In this document: positions 44,491 to 55,000 of the stretch, in pieces
Position numbering within the stretch: the stretch's first letter is position 1
Layout: each line of letters begins with the position of its first letter
Assembly (NCBI RefSeq): GCF_024699925.1
Contig: NZ_JAJOMX010000001.1
Location: 1,178,001 to 1,242,000 of the forward strand
DNA from: Mesorhizobium sp. J428
GTDB taxonomy: Bacteria; Pseudomonadota; Alphaproteobacteria; Rhizobiales; Rhizobiaceae
Reading direction: 5' to 3'
Length of the DNA: 64,000 nucleotides
Made by a program: the position numbers and the translations under genes
The notes under the pieces: generated by a model
Told to the model about the DNA's origin: nothing
Database searches by the model: none
What the model saw: only the letters and a program-made list of their open reading frames with translations

Positions 44491-45324
44491 GTGTCGATTA
44501 CGTACGACGGGTTCCATTTGAAACCCCAAGCCACCGACAATGCCGGCGAACATTGGAAGACATATTTCTATATTCGTGACAAATGCAAAGTCGGAAAATT
44601 CAGCGAATTGGAAGAACTTGTTCCCCATATGAAAAGAAACTCCGGATATTTCTTCTGGAGGGCAACTACTGACCTTATTGGTTATTCCGGAAGCTGGAAC
44701 CAGATATCAAGCGTATTTAAGGCATTCAACTCCAGAATAGATGATAAAGATTTCCAGTATTTTTTTGCTTCGGCGTTGGGAGCATCTTGCAATATTTCTG
44801 CTGTGCAGTTGTTGCTTCAACTTCACCGGAGTGCTGACGACGAAGAATCCCGGCATCAGATTGAAAATCACCTGTCGTTCTTGCTCGAGGAGGAAGATGG
44901 CCCGGTTTGGGACGGGGCTGACCAGCACTTGGAATTTCCAGACGAGAATGATGTCCCTTACAGGCTAGTTGTTGATCGGGAGCCATACTTCGAGATCGTT
45001 CAAAATGCTCTTGCCAATCTTGCACACACTCAGGTTTCCGGCCCGACGCCAGTGTACAACGGTGCGGTTCTCGACATCTCCTTTCTCTCAAGGAGACTGC
45101 ACGAAAGCCTTCTTGCGGACGATCCGCAACTCGGCCGCATCAACCGAGAGCGGTTTGCGTTCGAAGCAGCAACCGGACGCGACACACGCGGCTTCTACAA
45201 CGAGAACGGCACTCTGCTACGGCTGGCGGCGGCGGGGATTGTCGAAGATTACTTCGAGAGTGACGACTCCACCAAATTTCGACCCGGCCAGCGGTATTTC
45301 TTCGGCCATCCGATACCGCTCTAA
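44491..45324 (+). CDS. Hypothetical protein, candidate immunity protein
   Basis: I do not recognise this 277-residue protein. It starts MSITYDGFHLKPQATDNAGE, is acidic (HLSFLLEEEDGPVWDGADQH), has no signal peptide or clear membrane segment, and its middle part is helix-rich (YFFASALGASCNISAVQLLL). It is 23 bp downstream of the toxin candidate, on the same strand, and its first two thirds are markedly AT-rich compared with all neighbours. Those traits fit a cytoplasmic immunity protein acquired with its toxin. The stop meets the convergent TIGR02270 gene at 45321-45324. Confidence 0.6.
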   Translation: MSITYDGFHLKPQATDNAGEHWKTYFYIRDKCKVGKFSELEELVPHMKRNSGYFFWRATTDLIGYSGSWNQISSVFKAFNSRIDDKDFQYFFASALGASCNISAVQLLLQLHRSADDEESRHQIENHLSFLLEEEDGPVWDGADQHLEFPDENDVPYRLVVDREPYFEIVQNALANLAHTQVSGPTPVYNGAVLDISFLSRRLHESLLADDPQLGRINRERFAFEAATGRDTRGFYNENGTLLRLAAAGIVEDYFESDDSTKFRPGQRYFFGHPIPL

Positions 45325-46397
45325 ATCTTACGCCCTCGGCTCAGGGCTTGCCACTCCTCGACCCTATCCGGGATGGCGACGATCACCACATCATCCTCGA
45401 AAAATTTCGTAAAATCCCGTCCCAGCTCCGCCGGGTCGACAGTATACAGCTTCGTATCCTCCCGCGCTTCAGGAAAGAGCTCCAGAAAGGCCGCGCTGGC
45501 GGGGACGGCGACGTGGGGCTCCTTCATCCGCTCGATCAGCCAGGGCAGGATCGAGCGATCGCCCAGCATGCCGATGCCGCGCACCGCGAGCGGCGCGGTG
45601 GCCGCCGATTTCATCAGCCCGCCCATCCAGGCGCGCACGTCCTTCTCGGGGCCGGCCTTGATCGCGGCGCGAAGGGCAATGAGCGCGTCGGCGCCGCCGG
45701 CGACAGCAGCCTTGCGCAGTTCGACCCGCGCCAGGTCGCCGGTGCCGATCTCCGCCAGCGCCCAGCCCGCCCACAGGCGCACGATGTCATCCTCCGCCTC
45801 CAGCGCCGACGCCATCTCGCGCGCGAGATCCGCCCGCTTCAGCCGGCCAGCCAGACGCAGGGCAAAGGCGCGCGTCGGTGCATCCGGGTCATTGACCAGA
45901 CGCGCGAGCGACTGTCTTGGATCTACCCCGTGCTCGAGGCAGGCACCGACCGCCAGGTAACGCTTGAACGGGTCCGGCGCGACCAGCCAGTCGCGCACGA
46001 GGTGGCCGATCTTCGGCGGCTGGTGCCAGGCGAGCGCCCCGACAAGGCCACGCCGCTCGTCCACCTGTTTGGCCGCCGCGACAACCTGGTCCACGCGCGT
46101 GGCGTCGCCCTGCTCGATCGCCATCCAGCCGGCGACGAAGAACTCGCCTTTATCGGGAAAATCGTCGAGCTGTCGTTCGGCGGCCGGCCATGCCGCGGCG
46201 CCGGCGATCCGCAGGCCGTCGAGATTGACCTCGACGCGCTGTGCGATCTCGCCGATCACCGTCTCGTCGGGCGGTTCTTCTTGGCTCCAGCTGTCGCGTT
46301 GAGCCCACAAGAATGCAGCCTGCTCGACGTGCTGTCGCACCGCCTCGGCCGCGATGCGGCGGGGCGGCGCAAAGAGCTGTTCGATCGCCGATGCCAT
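45321..46397 (-). CDS. TIGR02270-type HEAT-repeat T6SS-associated protein
   Basis: The 358-residue product is made mostly of helical repeats (RYLAVGACLEHGVDPRQSLA, ALRLAGRLKRADLAREMASA, RLWAGWALAEIGTGDLARVE), an Ala/Leu-rich HEAT-like pattern, preceded by EQAAFLWAQRDSWSQEEP. This fits the TIGR02270 family found next to VgrG and DUF2169 genes in T6SS loci. The biochemical role is unknown; a scaffold for spike or effector assembly is possible. It is the third gene, after vgrG and the DUF6484 gene, in a leftward group. Confidence 0.75.
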   Translation of the reverse strand: MASAIEQLFAPPRRIAAEAVRQHVEQAAFLWAQRDSWSQEEPPDETVIGEIAQRVEVNLDGLRIAGAAAWPAAERQLDDFPDKGEFFVAGWMAIEQGDATRVDQVVAAAKQVDERRGLVGALAWHQPPKIGHLVRDWLVAPDPFKRYLAVGACLEHGVDPRQSLARLVNDPDAPTRAFALRLAGRLKRADLAREMASALEAEDDIVRLWAGWALAEIGTGDLARVELRKAAVAGGADALIALRAAIKAGPEKDVRAWMGGLMKSAATAPLAVRGIGMLGDRSILPWLIERMKEPHVAVPASAAFLELFPEAREDTKLYTVDPAELGRDFTKFFEDDVVIVAIPDRVEEWQALSRGRKI

Positions 46398-46410
46398 CAG
46401 CAGCGAGCCA

Positions 46411-46839
46411 TCAGTTCAGGTTGATGGAGCCGCCGCGAATGCGCTGCGCGCCGCTGGCGTGGCTGATGATGTGACCGCCGCGGATGGTGATGCGGCCATC
46501 ACTGTCCATGATGATCGTCGCCTTGCCGCAACGCAGTTCCAGCCTCTCCTCCGCGCTGATACGGACATGGTTGCCGTCTCGGACGACATGGTGGGCGGCG
46601 GCGGGACGCACGGGATCGACGATGCGTCCGACGATCAGCGGCTTTCGCGGATCGCCCCCCTCGAAGAGCAGCGCCACCTCCTGACCGATCATGTCCGACG
46701 AGAGTTCGCAGAGACTCCGCGCCGTCAACGCCGTCTCCTCCGGGCTGCCCGGAAAGACCACCAGCGGCGCCGACTCCTCGCCGAAACCGAGGAAGGCTCC
46801 GATCACCACCCCTTCGATGCGATGCAGGACGTCTTCCAT
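46411..46839 (-). CDS. DUF6484 domain protein (VgrG-associated)
   Basis: The 142-residue product has an OB-like beta-rich N-terminal part (EGVVIGAFLGFGEESAPLVV, ALLFEGGDPRKPLIVGRIVD), resembling the gp5/VgrG oligonucleotide-binding fold, then a short beta-helix-like end (RLELRCGKATIIMDSDGRIT, IRGGHIISHASGAQRIRGGS). This matches the DUF6484 type encoded beside vgrG genes. The second half resembles the VgrG stalk terminus, so the protein may sit on or mimic the spike; the function is not established. It lies 8 bp after vgrG and 13 bp before the TIGR02270 gene. Confidence 0.7.
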   Translation of the reverse strand: MEDVLHRIEGVVIGAFLGFGEESAPLVVFPGSPEETALTARSLCELSSDMIGQEVALLFEGGDPRKPLIVGRIVDPVRPAAAHHVVRDGNHVRISAEERLELRCGKATIIMDSDGRITIRGGHIISHASGAQRIRGGSINLN

Positions 46840-46847
46840 GTCAGCCT

Positions 46848-49124
46848 CTAATTCTCGTTGATCTTCGAGCCCTTGATGATCACGTCGCTCGACGCCTTGA
46901 TGTTGATCTTGCCGGAGCCTTTGACCGTGATGTCCTTGCCTTCGATGATGATCGTGCCGTCCTTTTTCATGACGATCTGCGCGCTGCCGGTCTTCAGGGT
47001 GATCGCGTCCTTGGCGGTGATCGTCATCGTCTTGCCGACGTCGATGACGCCGGTCTCACCAATGTCGATCTTGCTGCCCTTGGCGATCTTCAGGATATGG
47101 CCGCCGCCGACATCAGTCATGTCGTTGGAGCCGATCTTTGCGTTGCGGCTTGCGCCGACGTCGAAGCCCTGAGACGCAGCCACCTTGACCGACTGCGATG
47201 CGCCGATGTTGACTGTCTGGTTGGCCCCGATGTCCCAGCTGTCATCCGTGCCTATGCCATGGCTCTGGCTTATTCCGACAGTCACCGAACGCGTGGCACC
47301 GACCGTTCGCGTCTCGGCCGCACCGACGGTGACCGTCTGCATGATCGCCACCGTCTGCGTATGGTTGGCGCCGATCGTTTCGGTCGAGTTGCTGCCAATG
47401 CTAATCGTCTCGTTGGCTCCGACGGTGAGCGAACGGTTGGAACCCACCGTCTCGGTGTCGTTCGAGCCGATATTCGTGGTCTGATCGACGCCGACCTTGA
47501 CCGTCTTGTTGTTGCCGACGTCCTCGTCGAGGTTGTGGCCGACGGAGTGCTTGGCGTCGTGGTCGATGCGGTCGGACTGATCGTGCTGGACGAGCTTGGT
47601 GCGGTCGTTCTTGATCAGCAGGTTGTGGTCCTTCTGGGCCTGGAAGTTGACCAGTTCGGAGCCCGCCTTGTCCTCGAACATCAGCTCGTTGTAACCGCCG
47701 CCCCCTTTCGACGAATTGGATTTCCAGCCTGACTGCGTGGCATTGCCGGGAAGCCCGTAGGGCGGCATCTGGGAGGCGTTGTAGACGCGGCCGGTGATGA
47801 TCGGACGGTCGGGATCGCCCTCGACGAAATCGACGATCACTTCCTGGCCGATGCGCGGGATCTGAATGAACCCCCAGCCGCTGCCGGCCCAGGTCTGCGA
47901 GACGCGCACGAAGCACGAGCTGTTCTGGTCCTTCTTGCCTTCGCGGTCCCAGTGGAACTGCACTTTCACCCGCGCATATTTGTCGGTGTAGATCTCCTCA
48001 CCGGAGGGTCCGACCACGGTCGCCGTCTGGGGGCCGCGCATGATCGGCCGCGGCGTGATCCGGGGCGGTCGGTAGACGATCGACGTGGGCGCGACGCCAA
48101 GCAGCACGGTATAGGTTTCGCCCTCAGCCGCGATGCCGGACTCGAAGCTCGGGTCGAATATCCGGTATTCGGCACTGACCACCAAATACTCGCGATTCTG
48201 GTCCTCGCGCGGATACAGGTCGAGCTTGAACGTGCATCCCGGCAACAGTCCCCGCGCGTGGCCCACGGCTGCGATGCGCTGGTGGACCGCCTGGAGCTCT
48301 TCGCGCCGGATGGCTGCGACGGCATCGCCGCGGCCGGTATCGAGATGCGCGCCCGGCTGCCGGTAGTTCTCGCCGCTTGCTTCCTTGTGCCCGAATGGCT
48401 GCGAGGATTGCGACATGAGATCCGCGCCGGGCTTCTGGAAGTCGAAGTCCGTGTGCACATAGGCCCCGGGGCGCACCGTCGAGATGAACGCCCACTCGGT
48501 GATGTATTCTTTGTCGCGGCGGCTGCCGATCGCTCCGTAGTTGAACTCCACGGTCTCGTAGTCCGGCACCGGCTTGAGCTTGCTCATGGCATCGGCAAGG
48601 ATCAGCGTATGCTCGCCGTCATCGTGCTCGAAGAAGTAGAATATGCCTTCGTGTTCGAGCAGCCGCTGCACGAAGTCGAGATCGCTTTCGTCATACTGAA
48701 CGCAGTACTCGCGAGGCGGATACGAGCCCTGCAGCCGCTTCTCGAATTTCGCGATCCCATATTTCGAGAAGATGTCCTCGACGATATCGATGACGCTCAT
48801 ATTCTGGAAAATGCGGCAGTCGGTCGTATTCGAGAGGAACCAGAGCCACGGCCTGACCACGGCTTCGTACCGCGCCAGTCCGTCCTCGATGCGGATCAGC
48901 CGAAAATCGGAGACCAGCCCGCTGAACCAGCGTTTCGGCTCGTCCTCGGCCTCGATCGAAACCGACTGGCCGAGCATCTGGAGCGGATCGACATGTGCGT
49001 CCCGGCTGATGAGCACGACCGTGTAGGCAAAGCACCGGCTGATCTCGTCGCGTCCGTCAAGGCGCGCAAAGGTGACCGTGTCACCCAGAGGCGTGCGGGC
49101 GACCGCCTTGGCGTTTGTAGGCAT
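46848..49124 (-). CDS. vgrG: T6SS spike protein VgrG (TssI)
   Basis: The 758-residue spike starts MPTNAKAVARTPLGDTVTFA. The gp27-like domain has FAYTVVLISRDAHVDPLQML, YEAVVRPWLWFLSNTTDCRI and FQNMSVIDIVEDIFSKYG; the gp5 OB domain has YARVKVQFHWDREGK, SCFVRVSQTWAGSGWGFIQI and PRIGQEVIVDFVEGDPDRPI. The C-terminus is a long repeat stalk followed by beta-helix sequence ending INIKASSDVIIKGSKINEN. I chose ATG 49124 because it begins the family sequence; an in-frame extension to 49190 is unlike any VgrG. No fused enzymatic effector domain is seen, so its cargo is presumably carried by the DUF4150 protein. Confidence 0.94.
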   Translation of the reverse strand: MPTNAKAVARTPLGDTVTFARLDGRDEISRCFAYTVVLISRDAHVDPLQMLGQSVSIEAEDEPKRWFSGLVSDFRLIRIEDGLARYEAVVRPWLWFLSNTTDCRIFQNMSVIDIVEDIFSKYGIAKFEKRLQGSYPPREYCVQYDESDLDFVQRLLEHEGIFYFFEHDDGEHTLILADAMSKLKPVPDYETVEFNYGAIGSRRDKEYITEWAFISTVRPGAYVHTDFDFQKPGADLMSQSSQPFGHKEASGENYRQPGAHLDTGRGDAVAAIRREELQAVHQRIAAVGHARGLLPGCTFKLDLYPREDQNREYLVVSAEYRIFDPSFESGIAAEGETYTVLLGVAPTSIVYRPPRITPRPIMRGPQTATVVGPSGEEIYTDKYARVKVQFHWDREGKKDQNSSCFVRVSQTWAGSGWGFIQIPRIGQEVIVDFVEGDPDRPIITGRVYNASQMPPYGLPGNATQSGWKSNSSKGGGGYNELMFEDKAGSELVNFQAQKDHNLLIKNDRTKLVQHDQSDRIDHDAKHSVGHNLDEDVGNNKTVKVGVDQTTNIGSNDTETVGSNRSLTVGANETISIGSNSTETIGANHTQTVAIMQTVTVGAAETRTVGATRSVTVGISQSHGIGTDDSWDIGANQTVNIGASQSVKVAASQGFDVGASRNAKIGSNDMTDVGGGHILKIAKGSKIDIGETGVIDVGKTMTITAKDAITLKTGSAQIVMKKDGTIIIEGKDITVKGSGKINIKASSDVIIKGSKINEN
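47090..47560 (-). repeat. VgrG stalk: about 17 tandem octapeptide-like repeats
   Basis: The coding sequence holds a run of degenerate 24-bp units encoding patterns such as VGSNRSLT, VGANETIS, IGSNSTET, IGANHTQT, VGAAETRT and IGANQTVN. Each repeat carries Ile/Val-Gly at a fixed position, consistent with a trimeric beta-helix needle. The DNA units have diverged and are not recent exact copies. Confidence 0.75.
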
Positions 49125-49289
49125 TCCGTCATGCTCCGGTCGCCGTCCAACGTTGCTTCTATAGCATAGGACGATGCGCGAACCCAGCATGACCGACCCG
49201 TCCGCGTATGTGCCGAATTCACACTGTCGCCGCGTCGGGGGATGCTGCTACAATTATCCGGACGCCGTGAGTTGAGCGAGGCGCACGCG

Positions 49290-50362
49290 ATGGACATTCG
49301 TCTGACGATCGGGAATGTCGAGCGGCTGCCGGACGGTAGCCCGACAAGCTTTTCGGCACGGGACCGCAGCTTCCAGATCGGCCGCGATGGCGGCGACTGG
49401 AGCCTTCCCGACCCGCAGTTGATCATCTCGGGCCGGCACTGCGAAATCCGCTTCGAGAGGGGCGGCTTCTGGCTAAACGACCTGTCTCGCAACGGCACTT
49501 TCGTCAACGGCTCCAACCACAGACTGGACGGCGTCCACCTGCTCAGGACGGGTGATACGATTCGCATCGGTCGATACGTGATCAATGTGTCGATCGAACA
49601 GGAGCGGGAAGGCTTCGCGGGCGCGGCCGACTATCCGTCCGGGAATAGACCGCCGGCACCCCGCCTGGAAGATCCCGCAAGGAATGCGCCTTTCTTCCCC
49701 CCGCGTGAGACGCAGGCCGCCGGACATTCGAGAGGGTCCCTTCAGTTGCAGTCCGGGCGGCAACTGCTTTCCGGCAATTCGACTCCCGCGACCGATCCAG
49801 CCGGGCTTCTGCGCGAGATCGCCGTCGGCGCAGGGATCTCACCCGACACGTTCACGCAGCGCGATCCGCATGAAGTGGCCGAGGAGATCGGCGCCGACTG
49901 AGGATCGTGGTCGACGAGCTCGCCTCGATGCTGAAGGCCCGCGCGGCCGCGAAAGCGATGGCCAAGAGCAGCCAGCAGACGATGATCAGCAGCACGGGCA
50001 ACAACCCGCTCAAGTTCGTCCCCGGAGCCGAGGAGATGCTGGAAAAGATGTTCGGGCGTCGCAGCCCTGGATACCTCGACGCGCGGCAGAGCCTTGCAGA
50101 AGCGTTCCGGGATCTGAAAACGCACGAGATCGCAACCTATTCGGCGATGCAGGCGGCACTTGCGCGACTTCTCGACGACATCTCGCCTCTGACCATCGAA
50201 ACCCGTCTCGCATCGTCGTCCTTCACCTCGAGGAAGAGCCGTGCCTGGGACGCCTTCGTCGCCGCTTGGGAGGCCAAGGAACAGCGGCATGAAAACGGCA
50301 TGCTGGACGCATTCCTCGACTATTTCAGCGAAAGCTATTCAAAGGCGGCGAAGGCGAAATAG
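49290..50362 (+). CDS. T6SS FHA-domain protein (TagH type), copy 2 (frameshifted)
   Basis: The N-terminal FHA domain (residues about 1-100) has FQIGRDGGDWSLPDPQLIIS, then GRHCEIRF and DLSRNGTFVNG, so the phosphothreonine-binding Arg, Ser/Gly-Arg-His and Asn residues are present. A linker leads to the TagH C-terminal domain (LRIVVDELASMLKARAAAKA, TGNNPLKFVPGAEEMLEKMF). The frame breaks at 49893-49898: one base is missing, turning a Leu-Arg codon pair into an early TGA (49899-49901). Corrected length is about 357 residues, shorter than copy 1. It heads the second rightward T6SS block, divergent from vgrG. Confidence 0.85.
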
Positions 50363-50483
50363 TGCACTTTTGCCTGCCGCGAATTTGCTATCTTCGCTTT
50401 ATTCTTATTATCTTCGTCCCGGTGGTTGGCCATGAGGCCTTGCTTAGCCGAACCCGAGCGGCCGATTCGATGCAGGCGTCGCG
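50363..50483 (+). promoter_or_regulatory. AT-rich gap before second tssL
   Basis: This 121-bp region includes an AT-rich core (TTGCTA at 50385-50390 and TATTAT at 50406-50411, with a 15-bp spacer). It might hold a weak promoter for the tssL2-tssM2-pppA-ppkA block. The spacer is shorter than usual, so this is tentative. Confidence 0.25.
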
Positions 50484-51990
50484 ATGAGTTCGAAGGATGA
50501 TCCCTTCGGCCCCGATGGGAAGACAGTCGTAAAGCCGGCTCCCGCGCCTGGCCGGCGCGCTGGCGTTGACCCGGCTCGTGCGCCCTCCCGCAATCGCAAG
50601 GCGGATCCTACTGTCCTGCTGCCGAAAGTGGAGCGGCGGCCGGCCAGGGGCGCGGCGATCCCCCGGACGATGCTTGCGCGGGACCAGCCGGAAAGGTCGT
50701 CCGCCGACGAGAGCCACGCTCCGACGCTCGACCGGCTGTTTCAGGCAAATGACCAGGTCGACTACAGAATTGCCAATCCGATGCTGGCCGGCGCGGCTCC
50801 GGGCATTTCTGCTGCTTGGCCATCTCCGCCAGATACCCGTGGAGGTGCAGCCAGACAGGCTCGCGGCCCACCTCGCGACCATGATGCAGGATTTCGACCG
50901 TAGGATCGCCCATGCGGGCGTCGGCGAGGCCGACGGACGCATCGCGCTTTACGCCCTGTGCGAAACCGTCGACGACATCGTCCAGAATCTGCCGGGATTC
51001 GGCCGGTCCGAATGGATTCCTCAGGGCATGCTGTCGCGCTTCTTCCACGCCGATGCGGCGGGTGTCGGATTCTTCGACGCCCTGAACAGGATTCTTGCGG
51101 ATCCGGAAGACCAGCTCGATCTGCTCGAATTCATGCATGCCTGCCTGTCACTGGGCTTTGAAGGTCAGTATCGCCATGCGCCGGACGGCGCCGCCGGCCT
51201 CGATCGGGTGAGGCGTGACGTCTTCGAGACGCTCCGCTACTTCCGACCACCACCCGGCGACGACATCTCTCCTCAGTGGCAGGGCGTACCGATCGGCCTC
51301 GCAAAGCCGCGTGCGCGCGTCCCCCTGTGGGCCGCCGCCGCCGCGGCCTGCGCGCTTGTCGCAGGCGGGTTCTTCGAGATGCGCAACCTGGTTACCGATG
51401 CTGGCGAGGCGATGGCGGCCGCAATTCTGGATCTCGATCCGCCGCGGCCGGTTACGATCCAGCATGTGAGCCAGATGCCGGCCTTCGAGGTGGAGCCCGC
51501 GCCTGTCGCAGTGCCTGCGGCCGCTGCATTGCCGCGCCGGGATGAGCAGCTCGAGAGGGTCAGGGCAGCCCTGTCGGCGGAGATTGCCGCGGGCAAGCTG
51601 ACGGTCGACGCCAGAGGCCAGTTCATTGTCGTCAAGATCAACAATCTTCAACTGTTCCCGCCTGGCCGGGCGACACTGAAGCCGGATTTCGACGCATTGG
51701 CAGGCCCGATCGCCGCGGCATTGTCCGCCGAGCCCGGCTCAATCCGGATCGTCGGACACACGGACAGCGAGAAACCGGGACGCGGCAGCGCGTTCAAATC
51801 CAATTTCGACCTGTCCGTGGCGCGCGCTAGGGCGGTCGAGAAACTGCTTTCGCCGCGGATCGCGGATGCCGGCCGTATCGAGGTCGAAGGCAAGGGCGAG
51901 GACGAGCCAATCGCCGACAACGCGACTCCTGACGGCCGCGCCAGGAATCGGCGCGTCGACTTGATGATTGCGCGCGAGGACGTCCGATGA
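50484..51990 (+). CDS. T6SS TssL with C-terminal OmpA domain, copy 2 (frameshifted)
   Basis: The N-terminus MSSKDDPFGPDGKTVVKPAP resembles that of copy 1 (MSRDDPFGLSGDREKTRIRL). A long linker leads to the DotU domain. The frame breaks inside it, at GGG 50801-50803 (one extra G), after NPMLAGAAP; the other frame continues FLLLGHLRQIPVEVQPDRLA, LYALCETVDDIVQNLPG, FFDALNRILADPEDQLDLLE and CLSLGFEGQYRH. A transmembrane helix follows (LWAAAAAACALVAGGFFEM) and then an OmpA domain (IRIVGHTDSEKPGRGSAFKS, NATPDGRARNRRVDLMIA). Corrected length is about 501 residues. This is a paralogue, not a copy, of the tssL at 35805: identity is limited to domain signatures. Confidence 0.85.
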
Positions 51991-52018
51991 GGCGCGCGCG
52001 GGTCTGCGGAACGCGCCG

Positions 52019-55000
52019 ATGATATTGCTGGCCCGCCTCTTCGGCGTCGTCGCCCTGGCAGGCTTCGGGGCCGCGGTCTGGTATGCGGGACCCCTGATCA
52101 GCTTCAACGACCAGCGGATACTGGAAGGCAACGGAACTCGCCTTTCCATCATCGGCGCCGCAGTGGGACTGGTCGCGGTGTACTATGCCTTTCGCTATTT
52201 GCGCGAGCGCAATGCGCAGAAAGCGCTCGAGTCAGCGATAGCCAGCGGCAGCGAAGCTGAAAGCGATTCGCAGGTGCTCGAAGAACGGATGGCGCAAGCC
52301 ATCGAGGTTCTGAAGACTTCATACGGAAGTCGAAACTTCCTCTATGAGCTGCCCTGGTATCTGATCATCGGGCCGCCCGGTGCCGGCAAGACGACCGCGC
52401 TGGTCAATTCTGGTCTGAATTTTCCGCTGGCCGGGTCGGGCGCGGCGCAGCCGGTCGCCGGCGTCGGCGGCACGCGGTACTGCGACTGGTGGTTCACCGA
52501 AGACGCCGTGCTGATCGACACGGCGGGCCGCTACACCACGCAGGACTCGGACGCGCGCAGGGACAAGTCGAGTTGGCTCGCCTTTCTTGGCAGCCTCAAG
52601 CGGCATCGTCCGACTCAGCCTTTCAACGGGGTCATCCTGGCGATCAGCCTGCACGATCTGATGACCCTGGATGGCCAGGAACTTGGCGCACATGTCACCG
52701 AGATCCGAAATCGCCTTCAGGAGATCCATGATGTTCTAAAGATCGAGTTCCCGGTCTATGTGGTGTTCACTAAGGCCGACCTCATCAGCGGCTTCATGGA
52801 GTATTTCGCGGCCTTCGACGAGGCGCGACGCAAGCAGGTCTGGGGAACCACGTTCCAGACCGACGATCGCACGCGCAATATGGTCGCCGAGGCGCCAGCC
52901 GCGTTCGATTCCCTCGTGGCGCGCCTCTCAGAGGATCTGCCCGATCGCCTGAACGACGAATCCGATCCGCGGGCGCGCATCGCGATCTTCGGCTTTCCGA
53001 TCCAGTTCGCCAGCCTGAGAGACCAGGTCACGAAATTCCTGAGAGGCGTGTTCGACCCGACGCGCCACCACATCGACGCCTCCCTGCGCGGCTTCTATTT
53101 CTCCTCGGGGACACAACAAGGGACGCCGATCGACCGGCTCCTGGGTTCCATGGAGCTAAGTTTCGACGCGCCCGGACAGGCACGGATGTCCGGCACAGGC
53201 AGGAGCTTCTTCCTGCACGATCTTTTGAAGCAGGTCGTCTTTCCTGAGGCAGGCTGGGTGTCGTTGGACAGGCATGCACAGCGCCGCATCGCCCTCTCCC
53301 GCTACGCCGCACGCGCCATCATAGGACTTGTGACCGTAGCGGCGCTTGGTGCGATCGGATGGAGTTTTCTGAACAACCAGGCGCTTATCGCCTCGACTGC
53401 ACGATCGGTGGACCAGTTCCGTTCCTTGGCCGCCCCTCACCTGGCCGCCGCGACGGTTGCCGACACAGAACTTGCAAACGTCATCGGGGCGCTCGATGCG
53501 ATACGGGAACTTCCCGTCGGATATGGCTCGCGTGACGTGGACACGCCCGTGACCGAAACGTTCGGCCTCAGCCAGCGCGCGCGGCTGCAATCAGCGTCGG
53601 AGACGGCATACAGGCGGGCCCTCGAGCGCATGCTGAGATCGCGTCTCCTGCTCCACTTGGAACAGGTGATAGACCAGGTGAAGGGTGACGCCGGCCTGGT
53701 CTACGAGCCGCTGAAGGTCTACCTGATGCTTGGTGGAAAGGCACCGAAGGCCGACAGCGCACTCGTCATTTCCTGGTTCGTCCGCGACTGGGAACAGAAC
53801 CGTTATCCCGGCTCGACGAATAGGTCGGGGCGCGAAAATCTGGAGAAACACCTGCGGGCCATGCTGGAGCTCGACGATGAGTACGAGCCGGTATATGCGC
53901 TGAACCAGCCGCTGATCGAGGCCGCGCAACGCTCCTTGGGTCAATTGACACTCGCCGAACGGGCGGGTGCAGTCGTTAGGTCGGTCTACCATTCGGCCGA
54001 CCGGTTCGATTTCTCGATCGCGCAGAACGCCGGCAGCGAAGCGCGACTTGTCCTGGCCACGACCGATGGAAGCAGCCTCTCGGCCCTTCGGGGTACCCGG
54101 CATATACACGCCCGCGGGCTTCGACACGGTGTTCCTGGAAGAACTCTCGAAAGTCGCGCAGAACCTCGTCGAGGACCGGTGGGTGTTCGGGGCGGGCGGC
54201 GCCCAGGCGGACATCGATTCCGAGCTGCAGCGCGTCGGCCCCGAACTGGTGGACAGATATGCAAAGGAATATGTCGCGGCTTGGCAGGCTGTGCTGGATA
54301 AGTTGAAGCTCAGGGATATGGCGGCCGCCAAGCCGGAATACCTCGCCCTGTCGGCAGCGGCATCGCCCGACTCGCCCATCGTTCGCCTGTTCGAAGCCGC
54401 CGCGGAGGAGATGGTGCTGACAGGCGAGCGGACAGCCGATGGGGGCGACGCTACCAGCAGCCCGGGCGAACTGGCGTCGCAGACGGTGGACCGCGCGCGG
54501 GGACTGGCACGGATCGGTTTGAAGTTTGCCGCCCTGAAATCGCAAACCCGCGCCGGATCCGGCTCGGGCGCGACCACCGAGGCGAACCCCGTCGCAGCGA
54601 TCGAGGCGCAGCTTCGGCCCTTCGTTGCTATGGTCAGCGGGTCGGCGGGCCAGCGACCGATCGACGTTCTGACCCAGAACTTCCGCGATATTCTTCAGAG
54701 CCTTCGGCTGGCGGATTCGATCGCCAGTCAGAACGATCGCACAAGCGCCAACCTCCGGCTGCAGATATCAAACCTGCGCGCCAATGCGTCCCGACTTCCG
54801 AGACCGATGTCGCGAATGGTCCGCGCCGCCGCCGACGAACTCGAGGGACAGTCGTTGCAGGCGTCGATCACCCAGCTTAACCAATCGCTCGGCCAATTGG
54901 CGGCGGCCTGCACCGAGGCGATCGCCGGCCGGTACCCCTTCGTCGCGGATAGTGCGGAGGACTTGCCACTGCAGGATTTCGCCAAGGTGTTTGCGCCAGG

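Noticed and set aside
47090..47560. CRISPR-like tandem repeats
   Set aside because: The units are in-frame 24-bp coding repeats of the VgrG stalk with no unique spacers.
54080..54100. Programmed frameshift in tssM2 (and likewise in tctA or tssL2)
   Set aside because: No slippery heptamer, downstream pseudoknot or early stop arrangement was seen; a single surplus G in a short run explains the break more simply.
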